A DNA stretch of 64,000 nucleotides, from the NCBI GenBank assembly GCA_024803745.1, contig JANJXV010000013.1, positions 35,610,501 to 35,674,500 of the forward strand, given 5' to 3'. The DNA is from Megascapheus bottae (Eukaryota; Chordata; Mammalia; Rodentia; Geomyidae). Every line of letters starts with the position of its first letter. Positions within the stretch are counted from its first letter, which is position 1. Both the position numbers and the translations under genes were made by a program. A model generated the notes under the pieces. The model had not been told where the DNA came from. It did not search any database and saw only the letters and a program-made list of their open reading frames with translations. Of the stretch, positions 41,619 through 52,222 are shown piece by piece.

Positions 41619-42146
41619 CACAATTATAAATTTTAGTAGCTGCAAAAATTTCCATATTTACTTGTCTGCTTTCTTATTGTTGCTTATTTAGGTTGTTTTT
41701 AATGTTTCACTATTGCAGCTAGGGCTGCAATCTCATGCATTTATAATATTTTTCCTTCTAGAATATACTGCCAAGAATAGTATTAGTGGGTCAAAAGGTA
41801 TGAATATTTTTATAACTCTCAGTGCCTCATGCCAAACTGTGGGAAAGTTTGCACTGATTTATAGTGCTAAAGGTTGGGGCTTTTCACAAGAAAAAAAGGA
41901 AGCAAAGAGTAAAATCAAACACATCAAACTAGACTCATTTAGAAAATAGATTTACTAATATCATTTTAATGAAACTCTATCCTTATAAGTTTTTAGCAGG
42001 TACAGTCGTGGGTTTTTTTTTCCCCCCTCCCTATTTGGGCTTCAGGTTACACTTAAATCTAAGTCTAAAAATTAGTACTTGTGCATTGTTAGGTAGCATA
42101 AATGTTCCCATTTAGTCTTTTTGAGAGTTGATTTTAAAAAGTCATG
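41619..42146. other. intergenic sequence, possibly ancient repeat
   Basis: 'actattgcagctagggctgc' through 'agtgggtcaaaaggtatgaa' recalls an old L1-type fragment, but I cannot place it firmly. Confidence 0.35.
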
Positions 42147-42147
42147 T

Positions 42148-42318
42148 TAAGCCAGGAGTTTAGCCTAGTGATAGAGTGCTTACCCAGCATACACAAAGAC
42201 CTAGGCTCAAGTCCTTGGTACCACATAGAAGAAGTTGGAAATGATACTGTGGCTCTACCCTTGAGAAGGCGCTCAGGCCCTGAGTTCAAAGCCAGGACTG
42301 GCAAAAAAAAAAAAAAAA
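42148..42318 (+). mobile_element. IDL-Geo SINE
   Basis: Geo half has lost 'caagtggtagagctctag' ('gtggctctacccttgagaag'). Confidence 0.9.
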
Positions 42319-42611
42319 GTGCTGAGTGAGGCGGCCCAGGCCTATGATCCTAGCTACTCTGGAGGCTGAGATCTGAGGATCAAGGTTCAAAGCCAGCCCA
42401 GGCACAAAAGGACCTGAGACTCTTATCTCCAATTAACCCCTAGAAAACAAGAAGTAGAGTTTGGCTAAAGGGTAGGGTGGTAGACTTGAGCTAAAGAGCT
42501 CAGGGACAACACCCAGGCCCAGGGGTAGGGCAGTAGCCTTGAGCTGAGGAGCTCAGGGATAGTGCCCAGGCTGAGTTCAAGCCCCATGACCCACCAAAAA
42601 AAAAAAAAAAA
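42319..42611 (+). mobile_element. B1-Geo SINE with 53-bp tail duplication
   Basis: Tail module starting GGTAGGG at 42471 recurs at 42524 (53 bp). Ends 'caagccccatgacccaccaa'. Confidence 0.93.
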
Positions 42612-42832
42612 AGGACATGCCTATAATCCTAGCTACTCAGAAGGCTGAGATCTGAGGATTGAGATTGAAGCCAACCTGGGCAAGAAAGTACATGAGACTC
42701 AGATCAGATTAACCTCTAAAAAGGCAGAAATGGAAGTGTGGCTCAAATGGTAAAGTACCAACTTTGAGCAAAAAGGGATAACACCTAGGCCATGAGTTTA
42801 GTACTAGCACACACACACACACAAAAAAAAAA
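42612..42832 (+). mobile_element. B1-Geo SINE
   Basis: Starts inside the head ('ggacatgcctataatcctag') and runs to a CA-rich tail. Confidence 0.85.
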
Positions 42833-42839
42833 TTATATA

Positions 42840-43490
42840 TGACCCATATTTGATTATAGTCACATAAGTGATGAATACATTTCTTTTTGAACAGTGGCAC
42901 CCTTCCCTTGTCCTGTCCCCACCTACAAGATGTGTAGTTCATTTCAACATAGACTCTAGTGAATACTACCGCTGCATTTGTTCACCCTTTGTCCCTCCAT
43001 TTCTGTTCTCCCCTTACCCTCCCGAAGACAGATAAATGAACAAACAAGACCAAAAGAAAAGAAAATGAAAACATCACAGAGAAAAAAACTTCTTGTTTCC
43101 ATTTCCTGAACTTTATTTCAGTAAATATGATTTCATATGGTCAGAGGTATATAGGCATTGTCTTTGTTTTCCTCCTTTGATCTCATTGTGTGTAGATGCC
43201 TAGAGCCCTGTATAATTTTTTTTTTCCTGAGCTTGGACTCAGGGCCTGAGCACTGTCCTTGGACTTTCTCAAGGCTAAAGCGCTACCACTTGAGCCTCAG
43301 CACCACTTCAGGCTTTTTTCTATGTATGCGGTATAGAGGAATTGAACCTGGGTTTTCATGCATGCTAGGCAAGCACTCTACCACTAGGCCAAATTCCTGG
43401 CTGAGCCCTGTATCATGTCCCAGTGTATTTTAGATCTAGTTTCTGCCTATGAGAGAAAACATGTGCTATTTCTCTTTGAGTGTGGCTTTA
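42840..43490 (-). mobile_element. older L1 3' UTR, interrupted by a SINE
   Basis: 'ttctttttgaacagtggcac', 'ctacaagatgtgtagttca' and, after the SINE, 'gcctatgagagaaaacatgt' suggest an L1 3' region of another subfamily. Confidence 0.55.
43214..43402 (-). mobile_element. IDL-Geo SINE, young copy
   Basis: Reverse near-consensus, 11-bp duplication GAGCCCTGTAT (43203-43213 and 43403-43413). Confidence 0.95.
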
Positions 43491-43622
43491 AAAAATAAAA
43501 ATAAAAAGTTATTGTAAAGGTGAGGTACAGAAGGGTTACAGTCACACAAATCAGGTAATGAGTACATTTCTTTTGTACAATTTCACCTCTTCCCTTACCA
43601 TATTTTTTCTTTATGTCATTAA
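43491..43622 (-). mobile_element. L1 3' UTR end fragment
   Basis: 'gttattgtaaaggtgaggta' and 'cagaagggttacagtcacac' parallel the L1 3' ends at 22240 and 37140. Confidence 0.6.
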
Positions 43623-43632
43623 AAAACGTTCT

Positions 43633-43868
43633 AGTTACTGGGTGCGGTGGCTTACACCTGTAATCCTAGCTACTCAGGAGGCTGAGATCTGAGGATATGG
43701 GTTCAAAGCCAGCCTGGGCACTAAAGTATGAGATTCTTATCTCCAAGTAACTGCCACAAAACCAGAAGTGGCGCTGTGGCTGAAGGGGTAGGACAGTAGC
43801 ATTGAGCTGAAGAGTTTAGGGCAGTGCCCAAGCTCAGGGTTCAAGCCCCACAACTGACCAAAAAAAAA
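43633..43868 (+). mobile_element. B1-Geo SINE
   Basis: Near-consensus copy. Confidence 0.93.
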
Positions 43869-43887
43869 TGTTTTAGTCTGATATCAT

Positions 43888-44113
43888 CATCGTTGTTGAA
43901 TGGTGTTTGTACTCAGGGTTTCATATTCTTGCTGGTACTCTATCACCGAGTCATACCTCTACTTTGGGTGTTTTTTTGCTGATGAATTGGAGATCCCTAT
44001 CTCTAATTATCTCCTAGTTTTATCTGCCTGAGCTGGCTTCAAGCTAAGATTTTTAGATTTCAGCCTCTTGAGTAGCCAGGATTACAGGCATGAGCTACTG
44101 ACATTCAATTCTA
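43888..44113 (-). mobile_element. B1-Geo SINE, old
   Basis: Reverse: 'tactctatcaccgagtcata' to 'agccaggattacaggcatga'. Confidence 0.75.
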
Positions 44114-44876
44114 GCCCTTTTATTACACCAGGAGGTAATTTAATTTGGCCCTACCCCCACTGCCGCAGCTGAGGTGAGCTATTAAAAGAAATCTAAGATG
44201 TAGAATTAACTGGCCTTGGTGATTAACTATCTAATCTCCCTGCTTTCTGTAAGTGAGGAAAAGCAGGTCTCCAGTGGGAGATTGAAGTAAAATCTGACCA
44301 GCTGGTTCAGAGTAGGTTGGTTATAAGGACCCCAGGAAATAGCAGGAGCATATCTATTCATTTGAGGCCACTATGATAACCCAGTTAAATTCCCCATGTC
44401 TGTTCTTTTTTCCCTTCTCTTCTTGTCATTCTTATCTTTTTTTTGACTAATTCAGTACTAAAGTTACTAGTTGAGATTGAGCTAAGTGGACGTGTACACA
44501 TGACTAGATTGGTGGAGAATCCTGGCAAGAAGAACAGGTTTGGAGTAAGGTGGTTTTGGAGCCTTAGCAGGAATGTAGAAGGCATCCACTTGACTGGTGG
44601 CCTGGCTAAGGAGTCAGAAACTGAGAAGGGTTAAGGAGAATGAACATAGTCAAAGTAATTTGGTTGCATGGATGGAAATAAAACAATGACACCTGCTGCA
44701 GTTGTTTTAAGAAGTAGAGCTAAGGGAGAGTGACAGAGAGGATGAGAAATAACTGTGATACATTGTATACATACATGGAAATGTCACAGTGAAGCCCTCC
44801 CTTGTGCACCTAATATATGGTAATAAAGAGAGCAGGGTCAGAAAGCACCTACCTGAAGAGAATGGTGGCAGAAAAG
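44114..44876. other. intergenic sequence without recognised repeats
   Basis: About 760 bp with nothing recognised. Confidence 0.4.
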
Positions 44877-44877
44877 T

Positions 44878-45107
44878 ATGTATGTATGTATGCATGTGTA
44901 TACCGGTATTGGTGCTTGAATTCAGGGCCACACACTCTCACTTGGCTTTTTCACTCAAAGGCTGGCACACATCCACTTCCAGCTCTTTGGTAGTTCATTG
45001 AACAGTCTCATGTACTTTTCTGTCCTGGCTAGCTTTGTGCTGTGTTCCTCAGAGGTCAGTCTCTTGAGTCGTTAGGATTAGAGCCACGAGCCACTGATGC
45101 TCAGGTT
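44878..45107 (-). mobile_element. B1-Geo SINE, old
   Basis: A (TATG)n start leads into reverse 'ggtattggtgcttgaattca' and ends 'gttaggattagagccacgag'. Confidence 0.78.
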
Positions 45108-45472
45108 AATGCTTATGTTTCTCTGCCCTTTTTATTTATTTGTTTGTTTAAAATGAAAGGAAAGCCGCTAAATAGACTGTGAAAAAGGGACCCCAAAGAT
45201 CTGTGTTCTTAGTACCTGTTTTATGAAATTAGCCTTCTTTCTCGTAGCTAAATTTGACTGCTTCCATTTTTTCAATGTTGTTTAATTTGTTTTTTTTTCC
45301 TACATAGATGTTTGAGAAATAGTAAGGTACTGATTCAACAGAATTAACTTGCATCATGTTCACAGGGACAAAGGAATAAAGCAGTGGATAACTGTTTAGC
45401 AAAGGAATGAAAAGGAACCAGTGCATTAATGGGCAGAAATTAAGTTTAAATAAAAGTCTGAAGTTTTCTTTC
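45108..45472. other. intergenic sequence without recognised repeats
   Basis: Nothing recognised. Confidence 0.4.
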
Positions 45473-45565
45473 TTTTTTTTTATTTTTTTGAAGTGCTGGG
45501 CTTCAAACTCAGGTCCTTCCTTCCAAATGCTGGGCAAGTACTCTACCACTGACCTATATTAGTAA
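45473..45565 (-). mobile_element. ID-like monomer
   Basis: 'gggcttcaaactcaggtcct' and 'ctgggcaagtactctaccac' in reverse after poly-T. Confidence 0.7.
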
Positions 45566-45584
45566 ACTTTATCTTATAACTTTA

Positions 45585-45766
45585 TTTTCTGCCAGTCCTG
45601 GCACTTGAACTCAAGGCTTGGACACTGTCCTTGGACACATTTTGCTCAAGGCTAGCACTCTGCCACTTGAGCCACAGTGCCACTTCAGACTTTTTCTGTG
45701 TATATGGTACCTAGGAGTCGAACCCAGGGCTTTGTGCATGCTAGGCGAGCACTCTACCACTAGGCT
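45585..45766 (-). mobile_element. IDL-Geo SINE, older subfamily
   Basis: Reverse. Flanks TTATCTTATAACTTT and TTATCTTGTAACTTT look like one target duplication with a single change. Confidence 0.9.
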
Positions 45767-45810
45767 GCGCTTATCTTGTAACTTTTTATGAGTAAAAAGG
45801 ACTTTCATGG

Positions 45811-46008
45811 GGCTGGGAGTTTGGCCTAGTGGTAGAGTGCTTGCCTAGTATGCACAAATACTCAGGTTCAATTCCTCAGTAACACATACATAGAAAGCCG
45901 AAAGTGGTGCTATAGCTCAAGTGACAGACTGCTAGCCTTGAGGAAAAAGCCCTAGGAAAGTGCTCAGGCCCTGAATTCTAGCCCCAGGCCTGGCAGGGGG
46001 CAGGGGAA
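45811..46008 (+). mobile_element. IDL-Geo SINE
   Basis: Complete. A G-rich 'ggcagggggcaggg' replaces the A-tail. Confidence 0.9.
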
Positions 46009-46147
46009 GACTTTCATAATTGTTTGAGGGAAGGGTTTTTTTCCCCTTAACTCTCCATTTCTGTTGTAAGTTGCTTCCAGTATTCCTAAGTAGACAATGT
46101 AAATGCATAGATAGGAGAAAGAAAAGAGAATGAATTTTAAAATCATA

Positions 46148-46375
46148 TAGCCGGTGTGGTGGCTCACGCCTATAATCCTAGCTAGTCAGGAGGCTGAGAT
46201 CTGAGGATTGAGGTTCAAAGCCAACCCAGGCACTAAAGACCTTGTGACTTTTATCTCGAATTAATCACTAGAAAACAGTAGCGCTGTGGCTCAAGGGGTA
46301 GGATGGTAGCCTTGAGCTAAAGAGTTCAGGGACAGTGCTCAGTCCCAGAGTACAAGACCCATGACGAAGAAAAAA
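46148..46375 (+). mobile_element. B1-Geo SINE
   Basis: Complete, 'gccggtgtggtggctcacgc' to 'acccatgacgaag'. Confidence 0.92.
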
Positions 46376-46700
46376 AGAAAAAAAAAAGAAAAACAAAGCA
46401 AAAAAATCATACAATAATCTTTTAAAAAATCAAACACAAAATGTACAATTACCTCCCCCTTTCCCACTGCTTATTGTGAGATAGGGTCTCACATGCCTAC
46501 TACCATAATCCTCTTATTTTATACTCTCCTCCATATAATAGCGTGGGTGACAGGTATATGTCGTCATATCTTCTTCTAGTGATATGAAGTACGTATATTA
46601 TGTATATGTATACAAAAATACCTACATACATTTATAAATTTAGGATAAATCTACCACTGTAGTAGAAGCACCTGATGAAAAGAGGAACTTAGGTTGGGGA
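46376..46700. other. intergenic sequence without recognised repeats
   Basis: Nothing beyond an A-rich start and TA-rich patches. Confidence 0.4.
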
Positions 46701-46704
46701 ATGG

Positions 46705-46944
46705 TTCCTTTTTTGTGGGAGAGAGGTAATGGAGCTTGAACTCGGCCTGGGAGCTGTCCCTGAGCTCTTCAACTCATGGCTACCACCCTACCCTTGAGCC
46801 AAGCCCCACTTGATGTTTTCTAGAGGTTAATTGGAGATAAGAGTCTCAGGTCCTTTTGTGCCCAGGCTGGCTTTGAACCTTGATCCTCAGATCTCAGCCT
46901 CCTCAGTAGCTAGGATTATAGCTGTGAGCCACCGTTCCCAGCTT
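46705..46944 (-). mobile_element. B1-Geo SINE
   Basis: Reverse near-consensus ('ggagcttgaactcggcctgg' to 'gctgtgagccaccgttcc'). Confidence 0.93.
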
Positions 46945-47336
46945 TCCTTTTTTACCCCCACAAAATTAGGTTTTAGTTTTCTTCTCTTTATTTGCAAAGC
47001 CTAAAGTACCTAGGACAGCTCTTGGCTCACAAATGAATCAGTAAATAATTGTTGGCTGAAAAAAAAAACAAAACTTACTTTAATATGTGCCCTTAGAGAC
47101 ACATTTCCTGGTTCTGATTCCCTGGGGCATATATAAAAATAGACCATGACTAAAATGTGTTGCAGAAAGAAACTTCTGGAAATACAAAATACTTGGTCAT
47201 GCACACCCTTTTACCTTTGCTACCAATAACCACAGAACTACTACATACATAGAACAGCAATTTCACCTTCTGATGTTTCTTATCACTGATGAACAATGAA
47301 TTCATTTAAGGTACTTAGTTGTTTAGTGTGCATAAA
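46945..47336. other. intergenic sequence without recognised repeats
   Basis: Nothing recognised. Confidence 0.4.
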
Positions 47337-47351
47337 TAAGAGTTATTTCTT

Positions 47352-47557
47352 TTTTTTTTCTTTTTTTTTTTTTGCCAGTCCTGGGCTTGAGCTCAGGGCC
47401 TGAGCACTGCCCTTGGACTTTCTCAAGGCTAGAGCTCTACCACTTGAGCCTCAGCACCACTTCCGGCTTTTTTCTATGTATGTGGTACCGAGGAATCGAA
47501 CCCGGGTCTTCGTGCATGCTAGGCAAGCACTTTAACCACTAGGCCAAACTCCCGGCC
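47352..47557 (-). mobile_element. IDL-Geo SINE, young copy
   Basis: Near-perfect reverse consensus with 15-bp duplication TAAGAGTTATTTCTT (47337-47351 and 47558-47572). One of the best copies for defining the family consensus. Confidence 0.97.
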
Positions 47558-47577
47558 TAAGAGTTATTTCTTGAACC

Positions 47578-47690
47578 AAGGGTGGTAGTATATACTTGTA
47601 ATCCTAGCATTTGAAAGATTTAGGCAGGATCACAAGATTCAGGCTTGCCAGGGCTGTATAGTGAGAACCCTATTTCAAAATAGGAAAAAC
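47578..47690 (+). mobile_element. B1-like monomer
   Basis: 'tacttgtaatcctagcattt', 'ttgccagggctgtatagtga' and 'ccctatttcaaaatagg' match a classic rodent B1 layout without Geo. Confidence 0.75.
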
Positions 47691-47691
47691 A

Positions 47692-48125
47692 GCCAGGCAA
47701 AGTGGTTCACGCCTGTAATCCTAGCCACACAGGAGGCTGAGATCTAGGGTCACCGTTCAAGGCACTAAAGACCATGAGACTTTTTTTTTTTTTTGGCCAG
47801 TCCTGGGCTTGAGCTCAGGGCCTGAGCACTGTCCTTGGGATTTCTCAAGGCTAGAGCTCTACCACTTGAGCCTCAGTTACCACTTCCGGCTTTTTTCTAT
47901 GTATGTGGTGCTGAGGAATTGAACCCAGGTCTTCCTGCATGCTAGGCAAGCACTCTACCACTAGGCCAAACTCCCAGTCCCACCATGAGACTTTTATCTC
48001 CAATTAACCACTAAAAAACTGAAAGTAGGGCTGTGGCACAAGAGGTAAAATGGTAGCCTTGAGCAGAAGAGCTCAGGGACAGCGCTCAGGCCCAGACTCT
48101 AAGCCCCATAACCAATTTAAAAAAA
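47692..48125 (+). mobile_element. B1-Geo SINE split by an IDL-Geo
   Basis: Head to 'ggcactaaagaccatgagac' (47692-47784), then linker and tail after the insertion (47982-48125). Confidence 0.9.
47785..47981 (-). mobile_element. IDL-Geo SINE
   Basis: Reverse, with 14-bp duplication ACCATGAGACTTTT (47771-47784 and 47982-47995). Confidence 0.95.
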
Positions 48126-48134
48126 GGGGGGGGG

Positions 48135-48335
48135 GGACAGTAGTTTGGCCTAGTGGTAGAGTGCTTGCCTAGCATGCATGAAGAGCAAAGATCTGGGTTT
48201 GATTCCTCAGTACCACATATATAGAAAAAAGCTGGAAGTGGTGCTGTGGCTCAAGGTTGAGCTGTAGCCTTGAGAAAGCCCAAGGACAGTGCTCAGGCCC
48301 TGAGTTCAAGGCCCAGGACTGGCAAAAGAAAAAAA
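48135..48335 (+). mobile_element. IDL-Geo SINE
   Basis: Complete, with a small 'gaagagcaaagatc' insertion near the B box. Confidence 0.92.
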
Positions 48336-48375
48336 GGAAAAACAAAAAGTTGTTAGTTTCTTGCTTATTAGTTGT

Positions 48376-48574
48376 TTTTTTTTTTTTTTTCAGTCTTAGG
48401 GTTTGAACTCAGGGCCTGGGCAAAGTCCTTGGTCTTTCTTCAAGGATAGTACTCTACCACTCATGCCACAGTACCACTTCCAGCTTTTTCTGTTTGTGTG
48501 GTACTGAGCAATTGAACCCAGGGCTTCATGCATGCTAGGCAAGCACTCTACCACAAGGCCACACTCCTGGCCCT
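48376..48574 (-). mobile_element. IDL-Geo SINE, older
   Basis: Reverse: 'cagtcttagggtttgaactc' to 'ggccacactcctggcc'. Confidence 0.9.
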
Positions 48575-48614
48575 CGTTAGTGTTTTCAGAAGAAAGAAAG
48601 AAAGGAAAAAAGTA

Positions 48615-48824
48615 GGGCCAAGAGTTTGGCCTAGTGGTAGAGTGCTTGCCTAGCATGCACGAAGGCCTGGGTTCGATTCCTCGGTACCACATACATGCAT
48701 AGGAAAAAGCTGGAATTGGTGCTGAGGCTCAAGTGGTAGAGCTGTAGCATTGAGAAAGTCCAAGGACAGTGCTCAGGCCCTGAGCTCAAGCCCAGGACTG
48801 GCAAAAAAAAAAAAAAAAAAAAAA
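48615..48824 (+). mobile_element. IDL-Geo SINE, young copy
   Basis: Near-consensus with 16-bp duplication AGAAAGGAAAAAAGTA (48599-48614 and 48825-48840). Confidence 0.95.
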
Positions 48825-48840
48825 AGAAAGGAAAAAAGTA

Positions 48841-49123
48841 AAGAAAGCAAGCCCACAGAGTCCAGGATTTAGTAAATTACGAGAAATATTTAGATATCAA
48901 ATTCAGAGATAATTGTACATGGATGGAGACATTACTTATTTGCATTTGTATTTATTATTCAAAGATGTGGTTCTTTAGACTTTTACTTTGATGAAGCACA
49001 GTTTTCACTCAGAATAGAGAAGAGCAGCATGAATTTGTTTCCTCTCCAAACTTTCATTGTTTTTATTTCCATAGCATTGTAGCTAAAGACTCGGCTCTAA
49101 TAATCTTATTTCAACCTATGCCT
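48841..49123. other. intergenic sequence without recognised repeats
   Basis: Nothing recognised. Confidence 0.4.
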
Positions 49124-49132
49124 TAGTTTCCT

Positions 49133-49390
49133 CCCATTTTTTTGGAGGGGGAGTGTTGTTGTTGTTTGTGAGACTTGAACTCTGGGCCTGGGTACTGTCC
49201 TTAAGCTCTTCAGTTCAAGGCTACTGCCCTACCCCTTGAGCCTCAGCACCACTGCCACTTCCGGTTCTCTGCTGATTAATTGGAGACAAGAGTCTCAGGG
49301 ACTTTGGTGCCCAGGATGGCTTTGAACTGGATCCTCAGATCTCAGCCTCCTGAGTAGTTAGGATTACAGGCATGAGCCACTGTTCCCAGC
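49133..49390 (-). mobile_element. B1-Geo SINE
   Basis: Reverse, flanked by TAGTTTCCT (49124-49132 and 49391-49399). The tail has a small CAGCACCACTGCC expansion. Confidence 0.92.
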
Positions 49391-49486
49391 TAGTTTCCTT
49401 CCTTCGGTAAAGAGTGTTGCTCAATAGTACAGTCTTGATACTGGGGGGCCTGGGTTCCAATCCTAGTATTTCAAAGTAAATAAATA

Positions 49487-49703
49487 TGGGCACCAGTGAT
49501 TCACACTTGTACTCCAAGTTACTCAGGAAGCTGAGAGCTAAGAATTAATGCAGCCATAGTAGAAAACCCTTGCAACTCTTATTTGCAATTAACCACCAAA
49601 AAGTTGAAAGTGGAGATGTGGGTCAAGTGATAGAGTACCAAACTTGAGCAAAAAAACCTAAATGACAGTGTCCAGGCCCGGAGTTCAAGCCCCAGTACTG
49701 GCA
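49487..49703 (+). mobile_element. B1-Geo SINE, older
   Basis: 'gggcaccagtgattcacact' to 'gttcaagccccagtactggc'; continues into an imperfect CA/GACA repeat. Confidence 0.85.
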
Positions 49704-49753
49704 GACACACACAGACACATAGACATGTACAGACACACACAAATACACACAAG
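49704..49753 (+). repeat. imperfect (CA)n
   Basis: ACACACAGACACATAGACA-type units at a SINE 3' end. Confidence 0.85.
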
Positions 49754-49822
49754 ACCATCTATTGCTAGGAATAGTCAAAACACAGAAAATGGAAAACATT
49801 GTTGTTCTTGGAAAATTCTTTT

Positions 49823-50268
49823 TGTGTGTGCGTGTGTGGTTGTGAGGGGCTTGAACTCAACCTGGGTGCTGTTCCTCAGCGCTTCAGCTCAAGGCTACCA
49901 CCCTACCCTTGAGTCAAGCCCCACTTCCCATTTTCTAGAAGTTAATTAGAGTGTTAGGTCCTTTTTTTTTTTTTTTTTTTTTTGTGAGTCCTGGACTTGA
50001 GCTCAGGGCCTGAGCACTGTCCTTGGACTTTCTCAATGCTAGAGCTCCACCACTTGAGCCTCAGCACCAATTCCAGCTTTTTCCTGTGCGTGTATGTGGT
50101 ACCGAGGAATCAAACCCAGGTCTTTGTGCATGCTAGGCAAGCACTCTATCACTAGGCCAAACTCCTAGTTTGGTCCTTTTGTGTCTTGGCTGGCTTTGAA
50201 CCTTGACCCTCAGATCTCAGCCTCTTGAGTAGCTAGGATTACAGGTGTGAGCCACTGTGTCCGCCTTG
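49823..50268 (-). mobile_element. B1-Geo SINE split by an IDL-Geo
   Basis: Reverse copy flanked by 15-bp TTGGAAAATTCTTTT (49808-49822 and 50269-50283), interrupted at its linker. Confidence 0.95.
49966..50171 (-). mobile_element. IDL-Geo SINE
   Basis: Reverse, with 9-bp duplication GGTCCTTTT (49957-49965 and 50172-50180). Confidence 0.95.
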
Positions 50269-50385
50269 TTGGAAAATTCTTTTCCAGATCTTAACTCTGA
50301 TCAATTATTTTACTCCTAGGGAATCATGGGAATAACCTTCACTTCTACAAAGTACCATGGAGTGAGATGTGAGAAAGACTAACCT

Positions 50386-50612
50386 CAAGCCTGGTGCCAT
50401 GGCTCTTGCTTGTAATCCTAGCTAATCAGGAGACTGAAATCTGAGGATCAAGGTTCCAAGCCTGCCCAGGCACAAAGGGATCTGAGACCCTTATCTCCAA
50501 TTAACCTCTAGAAAATGGGGAGTGTGGCTTGGCTCAAGGGTAGAGCTCTTCAGCTCAAGGACAGGGCCCAGGCCAAGTTCAAACCCCATGACCCACACAT
50601 ACACAAAAAAGA
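50386..50612 (+). mobile_element. B1-Geo SINE
   Basis: Complete; the middle of the tail is deleted ('aagggtagagctcttcagct'). Confidence 0.9.
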
Positions 50613-51070
50613 AAGACCAACCTCAGCAAAATTTAGATCTGTGAAATTTGTTTATGGCTTAGAAATCTATTGTTAATTTGTACAACATGTTCTGATGGCA
50701 GAATGGCTTCCTAAATTTGAGCTTGAAGTTGACATGGAGCGAGGCAAATCTGACACCTCTGTCGCAACCAGCCTATTTTCAACAGCTGAGAAGCAAACTG
50801 AAATAAAATGAATCTCAGAGTTTTGAGTAGGTTTATAACTGAGAGGATGATGTCACTTTTCCTCTTTGGTGCTTTTAAAGCTCCACGAGGCCACTTCTGG
50901 GAGGTATGTACTTTAGTCCTAATGCACATGACACAGAGAGATTGCACAGGGATGCTGCAATGCTTGAAAGTGTTCCCTTTCTGATAAGAGCTGGAAATTG
51001 TTATTTTAAGTGGAGGCCTAGTAAGCAATTCTGATAAATATTTACTAAGTTTGTTTAATTACTACTGATT
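50613..51070. other. repeat-free stretch with an unrecognised open segment
   Basis: No repeat recognised. Open on plus (50695-50811) and minus (50711-51028); see the separate entry. Confidence 0.4.
50695..50811 (+). other. unrecognised 38-codon open reading frame
   Basis: Starts MAEWLPKFELEVDMERGKSD and continues charged and serine/threonine-rich to a TGA. The composition is protein-like and it lies in a repeat-free patch. There is no recognisable family, splice signal or promoter. A 105-codon minus frame overlaps. It may be chance, an exon or a retrocopy fragment. Confidence 0.2.
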
Positions 51071-51077
51071 TATTTTG

Positions 51078-51390
51078 TGTGTGTGTGTGTGGAAGGGTTG
51101 GATGGTACTGGTGCTTAAACTCAGCGTCTTGTGCTTCACACTTGTACTTTTTGCTTCAGTTACTTTTCAGATAGCATCTTGGGGTTTTTCCTGAGTGGGA
51201 CTGGGACAAGATCCTCCTACCTGAGCCTGTGTACATGAGACCATAGAGATGAATACTATGTCCAGCTTGTTGATTGAGATGGGATCTTGCTAACATTTTG
51301 CTTAGGCTAGACTCTGGACTATGATCTTGCTGTCTCTACTTTCTAAATAGTTTTGATTATAGGTGTATGCCACCATACTCAACTAGTGCA
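51078..51390 (-). mobile_element. old SINE remnants
   Basis: A reverse B1-Geo-like tail ('ggtactggtgcttaaactca') and a reverse B1-like piece (51270-51385, 'ttgattataggtgtatgcca'). Confidence 0.5.
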
Positions 51391-51411
51391 TATCTATATC
51401 GATATCTATAT

Positions 51412-51600
51412 CTATATTCAATTCTAGGGCTTGAACTCAGGTCCTGGGTGCTGTCCCTATGCTTCTGTGTCCTCAAGATTAGTGCTCTACTGCTCTGCCA
51501 TTTCTGGACTTTTTTTTGCCCTCACTGGCTTCAAATCATGATTCTCAGATCTCAGCCTCCTAAGTAGTTAGGATTCCAGGCATAAGCCATCAGTGCCTGG

Positions 51601-51602
<2 letters not shown>
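51412..51602 (-). mobile_element. B1-Geo SINE, older
   Basis: Reverse: 'ctagggcttgaactcaggtc' to 'ttaggattccaggcataagc'. The linker is shortened. Confidence 0.82.

Positions 51603-51603
<1 letters not shown>

Positions 51604-51655
<52 letters not shown>
51604..51655 (+). repeat. (TG)n microsatellite
   Basis: About 25 TG units between two reverse B1-Geo copies. Confidence 0.95.
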
Positions 51656-51657
<2 letters not shown>

Positions 51658-51884
51658 GGTCATGGGGCTTGAACTCTGGGCCTGGGTGCTGTCCCTGAGC
51701 TCTTCAGTTCAAGGCCACTGTCCTACCCTTGAGCCACAGCCCCACTTCCAGTTTTCTGGCAGTTTAATTGGAGATAAGAGTCTCACAGACTTTAGTGCCC
51801 ATGCTGGCTTTGAACTGTGATCCTTTGATCTCAGCCTCCTGAGTAGCTAGAATTTCAGGCGTGAGCCACTGCACCCAGCTAAAT
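51656..51884 (-). mobile_element. B1-Geo SINE
   Basis: Reverse near-consensus. Confidence 0.93.
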
Positions 51885-51982
51885 ATATTTTTTAGATGCA
51901 TATCTGAGTTCATCTTCTCTGGGATGTAGAAACTAATGTAGAAGTGTGTTAGATTTATTGGGGATAAAACCTGTGAAAGAAG

Positions 51983-52222
51983 GGGAGTGCCAGTGGGTCA
52001 CGAATATAATCTTAACTACTCAGGATTCTGAGATCAGAGGATTATGGTTCGAAGCCAGCCAGGGCAGAAACGTCTTTCAATGCTCATCTCCAATTAACCA
52101 GCAAAAAAAAAAAAAAAAGCTGAAAGTGGAACTATGGCTCAAGTGGTAGAGCATAGCATTGAGTGGAAAAAGCTAAGGGACAGCACATAGTCCTTGAGTT
52201 CAAGCCCTACTACTGGTACTGA
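51983..52222 (+). mobile_element. B1-Geo SINE, older
   Basis: 'gtgccagtgggtcacgaata' to 'gttcaagccctactactggt'. Confidence 0.85.

Noticed and set aside
47352..47557. tRNA-Ala-like sequences with A and B boxes at many sites
   Set aside because: All are left halves of IDL-Geo SINEs followed by the Geo half and A-tail; none ends like a mature tRNA gene.
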